Assembly (NCBI RefSeq): GCF_002160305.1
Contig: NZ_NFKI01000016.1
Location: forward strand, 1 to 63,612
From: Pseudoflavonifractor sp. An184
Lineage (GTDB): Bacteria; Bacillota; Clostridia; Oscillospirales; Oscillospiraceae
DNA: 63,612 bases
Direction of reading: 5' to 3'
Shown: piece after piece, positions 62,069 to 63,612 of the stretch
Numbering within the stretch: position 1 is the first letter of the stretch
Layout of the letters: each line of letters starts with the position of its first letter
Notes under the pieces: generated by a model
Database searches by the model: none
The model's input: the letters and a program-made list of their open reading frames with translations, nothing else
What the model was told of the DNA's origin: nothing
Position numbers and translations under genes: made by a program

Positions 62069-62097
62069 GTGGCAAACTCCCGGCTTTATGTTATACT
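62069..62097 (+). promoter_or_regulatory. Probable promoter of pgi
   Basis: GTGGCA (62069-62074), 17 bp, TATACT (62092-62097), 40 bp before the start codon. The -10 is good, the -35 weak. Confidence 0.5.
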
Positions 62098-62136
62098 AAG
62101 GGCGTATATTTTTGATGCTTGAAGGAGGACTTCATC

Positions 62137-63462
62137 ATGCTGACCCTTGATCTGTCAAAATTGAATGGATTCCTGCCCCAGGACTATCTGTCCAGCCGGG
62201 AGGAGGCCCTGCGGGAGGCGGCCCGGATGCTGGCGGAGCACAACGGCCCCGGCGGCGACTTCACCGGCTGGGTGACCCTGCCCCGGGACTATGACAAGGA
62301 GGAGTTCGCCCGCATCCAGGCGGCGGCCAAGCGCATCCAGCAGCAGTCACAGGTGCTGGTGGTCATCGGCATCGGCGGCTCCTATCTGGGCGCCCGGGCG
62401 GTGATCGAACTGCTGGGCTCCCCCAACTATAACCTGAAGCAGAAAAATACCCCCGACATTCTCTTCGCCGGCAACGGCCTGTCCACCGACGCCCTGCTGG
62501 AGACCATCTCCCTCATCGGCGACCGGGACTTCTCGGTGAACGTGATCTCCAAGTCGGGCACCACCACCGAGCCCGCCGTGGCCTTCCGCATTTTCAAGCA
62601 GATGCTGGAGGAGAAGTACGGCAAGGAGGGCGCCCGGGAGCGCATCTACGCCACCACCGACAAGGCCCGCGGGGCCCTGAAGGGCCTGGCCGACCAGGAG
62701 GGCTATGAGGAGTTTGTGGTGCCTGACGAGGTGGGCGGCCGCTACTCCGTCCTCACCGCCGTGGGCCTGCTGCCCATCGCTGTGGCCGGTATCGACATTG
62801 AGGCCCTGATGGACGGCGCGGCTCAGGCCATGGAGGCCCTGTCCGCCCCCGGCGCGGACAACCCCGCCTGGCAGTATGCCGCCGCCCGCCACGCCCTGTA
62901 CGAGGGGGGCAAGAAGGTGGAGCTGCTGGCCTGCTACGAGCCCTGCTTCCGGTTCTTCGCCGAGTGGTGGAAGCAGCTCTACGGCGAGAGCGAGGGCAAG
63001 GAGGGCAAGGGCCTGTTCCCCGCCAGCGTGGAGTACACCGCAGACCTGCACTCCATGGGCCAGTATATCCAGGAGGGTGAGCGACTCATGCTGGAGACGG
63101 TGGTCCAGTTTGCCCCCAAGGGGGAGTTCCTCATCCCCAACGACCCAGAGAATGTGGACGGGCTGAACTTCCTGTCCGGCAAGCCCCTGTCCTTCGTGGC
63201 GGAGCAGGCCATGCGGGCGGTGATCCTGGCCCACGTGGACGGCGGCGTGCCCAACGTGCGCATCCAGATGCCCGCCCTGTCCGAGACGGTCACCGGCTAT
63301 CTCATCTACTTCTTCGAGTATGTGTGCGGCCTGTCCGGCTACCTGCTGAAGGTCAACCCCTTCAACCAGCCCGGCGTGGAGGCCTATAAGAACAACATGT
63401 ACGCCCTCCTGGGCAAGCCCGGCTATGAGGCCCGGAAGGCGGAGCTGGAGAAGCGCCTGTAA
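62137..63462 (+). CDS. pgi: Glucose-6-phosphate isomerase
   Basis: 441 residues, the short bacterial form. Two SIS subdomains with [27 protein letters not shown], and the C-terminal signature region [18 protein letters not shown]. It interconverts glucose-6-phosphate and fructose-6-phosphate in glycolysis. The ATG at 62137 follows AAGGAGGA; the frame opens at 62119. It stands alone beyond the tRNA, outside the island. Confidence 0.96.
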   Translation: MLTLDLSKLNGFLPQDYLSSREEALREAARMLAEHNGPGGDFTGWVTLPRDYDKEEFARIQAAAKRIQQQSQVLVVIGIGGSYLGARAVIELLGSPNYNLKQKNTPDILFAGNGLSTDALLETISLIGDRDFSVNVISKSGTTTEPAVAFRIFKQMLEEKYGKEGARERIYATTDKARGALKGLADQEGYEEFVVPDEVGGRYSVLTAVGLLPIAVAGIDIEALMDGAAQAMEALSAPGADNPAWQYAAARHALYEGGKKVELLACYEPCFRFFAEWWKQLYGESEGKEGKGLFPASVEYTADLHSMGQYIQEGERLMLETVVQFAPKGEFLIPNDPENVDGLNFLSGKPLSFVAEQAMRAVILAHVDGGVPNVRIQMPALSETVTGYLIYFFEYVCGLSGYLLKVNPFNQPGVEAYKNNMYALLGKPGYEARKAELEKRL

Positions 63463-63612
63463 GAAACCGCTCCCAGCTTCCAGCCTGCGGGGCTTGCCCA
63501 GGAGCCCGCGCTCTGCGCGGGCAACGGCGCCTGCGCCGTAAATTCCACCGCCGCAGGCGGAGGAATTTGCCGAAGGGCGAATTCACTTCGCCCGGAGGCG
63601 TTTCAATCCCGA
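63463..63612. repeat. Hairpin-rich intergenic repeat at the right edge
   Basis: A train of short hairpins (GCCCGCGC..GCGCGGGC, GGCGCC..., TTCC..GGAA, GGGCGAA..TTCGCCC) ending in a GTTTCAATCCCG-like stretch. The order and some blocks resemble 5745-5860. It is cut by the window edge. Confidence 0.6.

Overview
The window is high-GC DNA with Firmicute gene content: DnaD/DnaI-type primosome genes, an ABC-F protein, an SdaAA/SdaAB serine dehydratase, an SLH-domain surface protein, RpiR and YesM/YesN-type regulators, and strong AGGAGG-like ribosome binding sites. Together with the dense hairpin-rich intergenic repeats this suggests a chromosome segment of a gut Clostridia of the Oscillospiraceae type (Flavonifractor/Lawsonibacter-like). 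That assignment is inference; no rRNA is present to confirm it.

Left part (1-30.4 kb), core-like with scattered repeats: MATE exporter; DnaD-like and DnaC/IstB-like replication proteins; glutamine-dependent NAD synthetase, whose last 70 bp are duplicated 153 bp downstream; a split chromate-type transporter; mgtE behind a long leader carrying an intrinsic terminator; azlCD; a DUF4230 protein; a MoxR ATPase + VWA pair; an ABC-F ATPase with a degenerate second site; an SLH surface protein divergent from an ECF sigma/anti-sigma pair, both reading from TGCAAC-N16-CGTC promoters; a beta-glucoside PTS with 6-phospho-beta-glucosidase; an in-frame chimera of an ABC ATPase with the C-terminal part of phosphonoacetaldehyde hydrolase; an RpiR regulator; a MITE-like element; and a serine uptake and catabolism operon with a divergent LysR regulator.

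Middle part (30.5-38 kb): a six-gene phospho-signalling operon. In order of transcription it holds a Ser/Thr kinase with an LRR ectodomain, an FHA protein with a zinc ribbon and a row of [R/K]TAP repeats, a PP2C phosphatase, a secreted trypsin-like protease joined through one membrane helix to an FHA domain, a second PP2C, and a secreted VWA domain joined through one membrane helix to an FHA domain. It reads as a transmembrane phospho-switch and is the best candidate for an undescribed system.

Right part (38.7-61.9 kb): a 23-kb composite island bracketed by perfect 45-bp direct repeats of the 3' half of a tRNA-Val(GAC) gene; the intact tRNA is at the right edge. A degenerate middle copy at 49.84 kb and shared end sequences divide it into two tandem units. 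Unit A carries an AlbA_2-type regulator with palindromic operators in its promoter, a type I restriction-modification operon with an Mrr-like nuclease inserted, remnants of a conjugative element, and a Fic toxin with a 55-aa VbhA-like antitoxin. Unit B carries a binding protein + histidine kinase + response regulator sensor, beta-phosphoglucomutase, a HAD phosphatase and a divergent three-gene ABC importer; I propose sugar-phosphate sensing and uptake. Two convergent tyrosine-recombinase remnants lie next to the tRNA. Just outside the island is pgi, which acts on glucose-6-phosphate.
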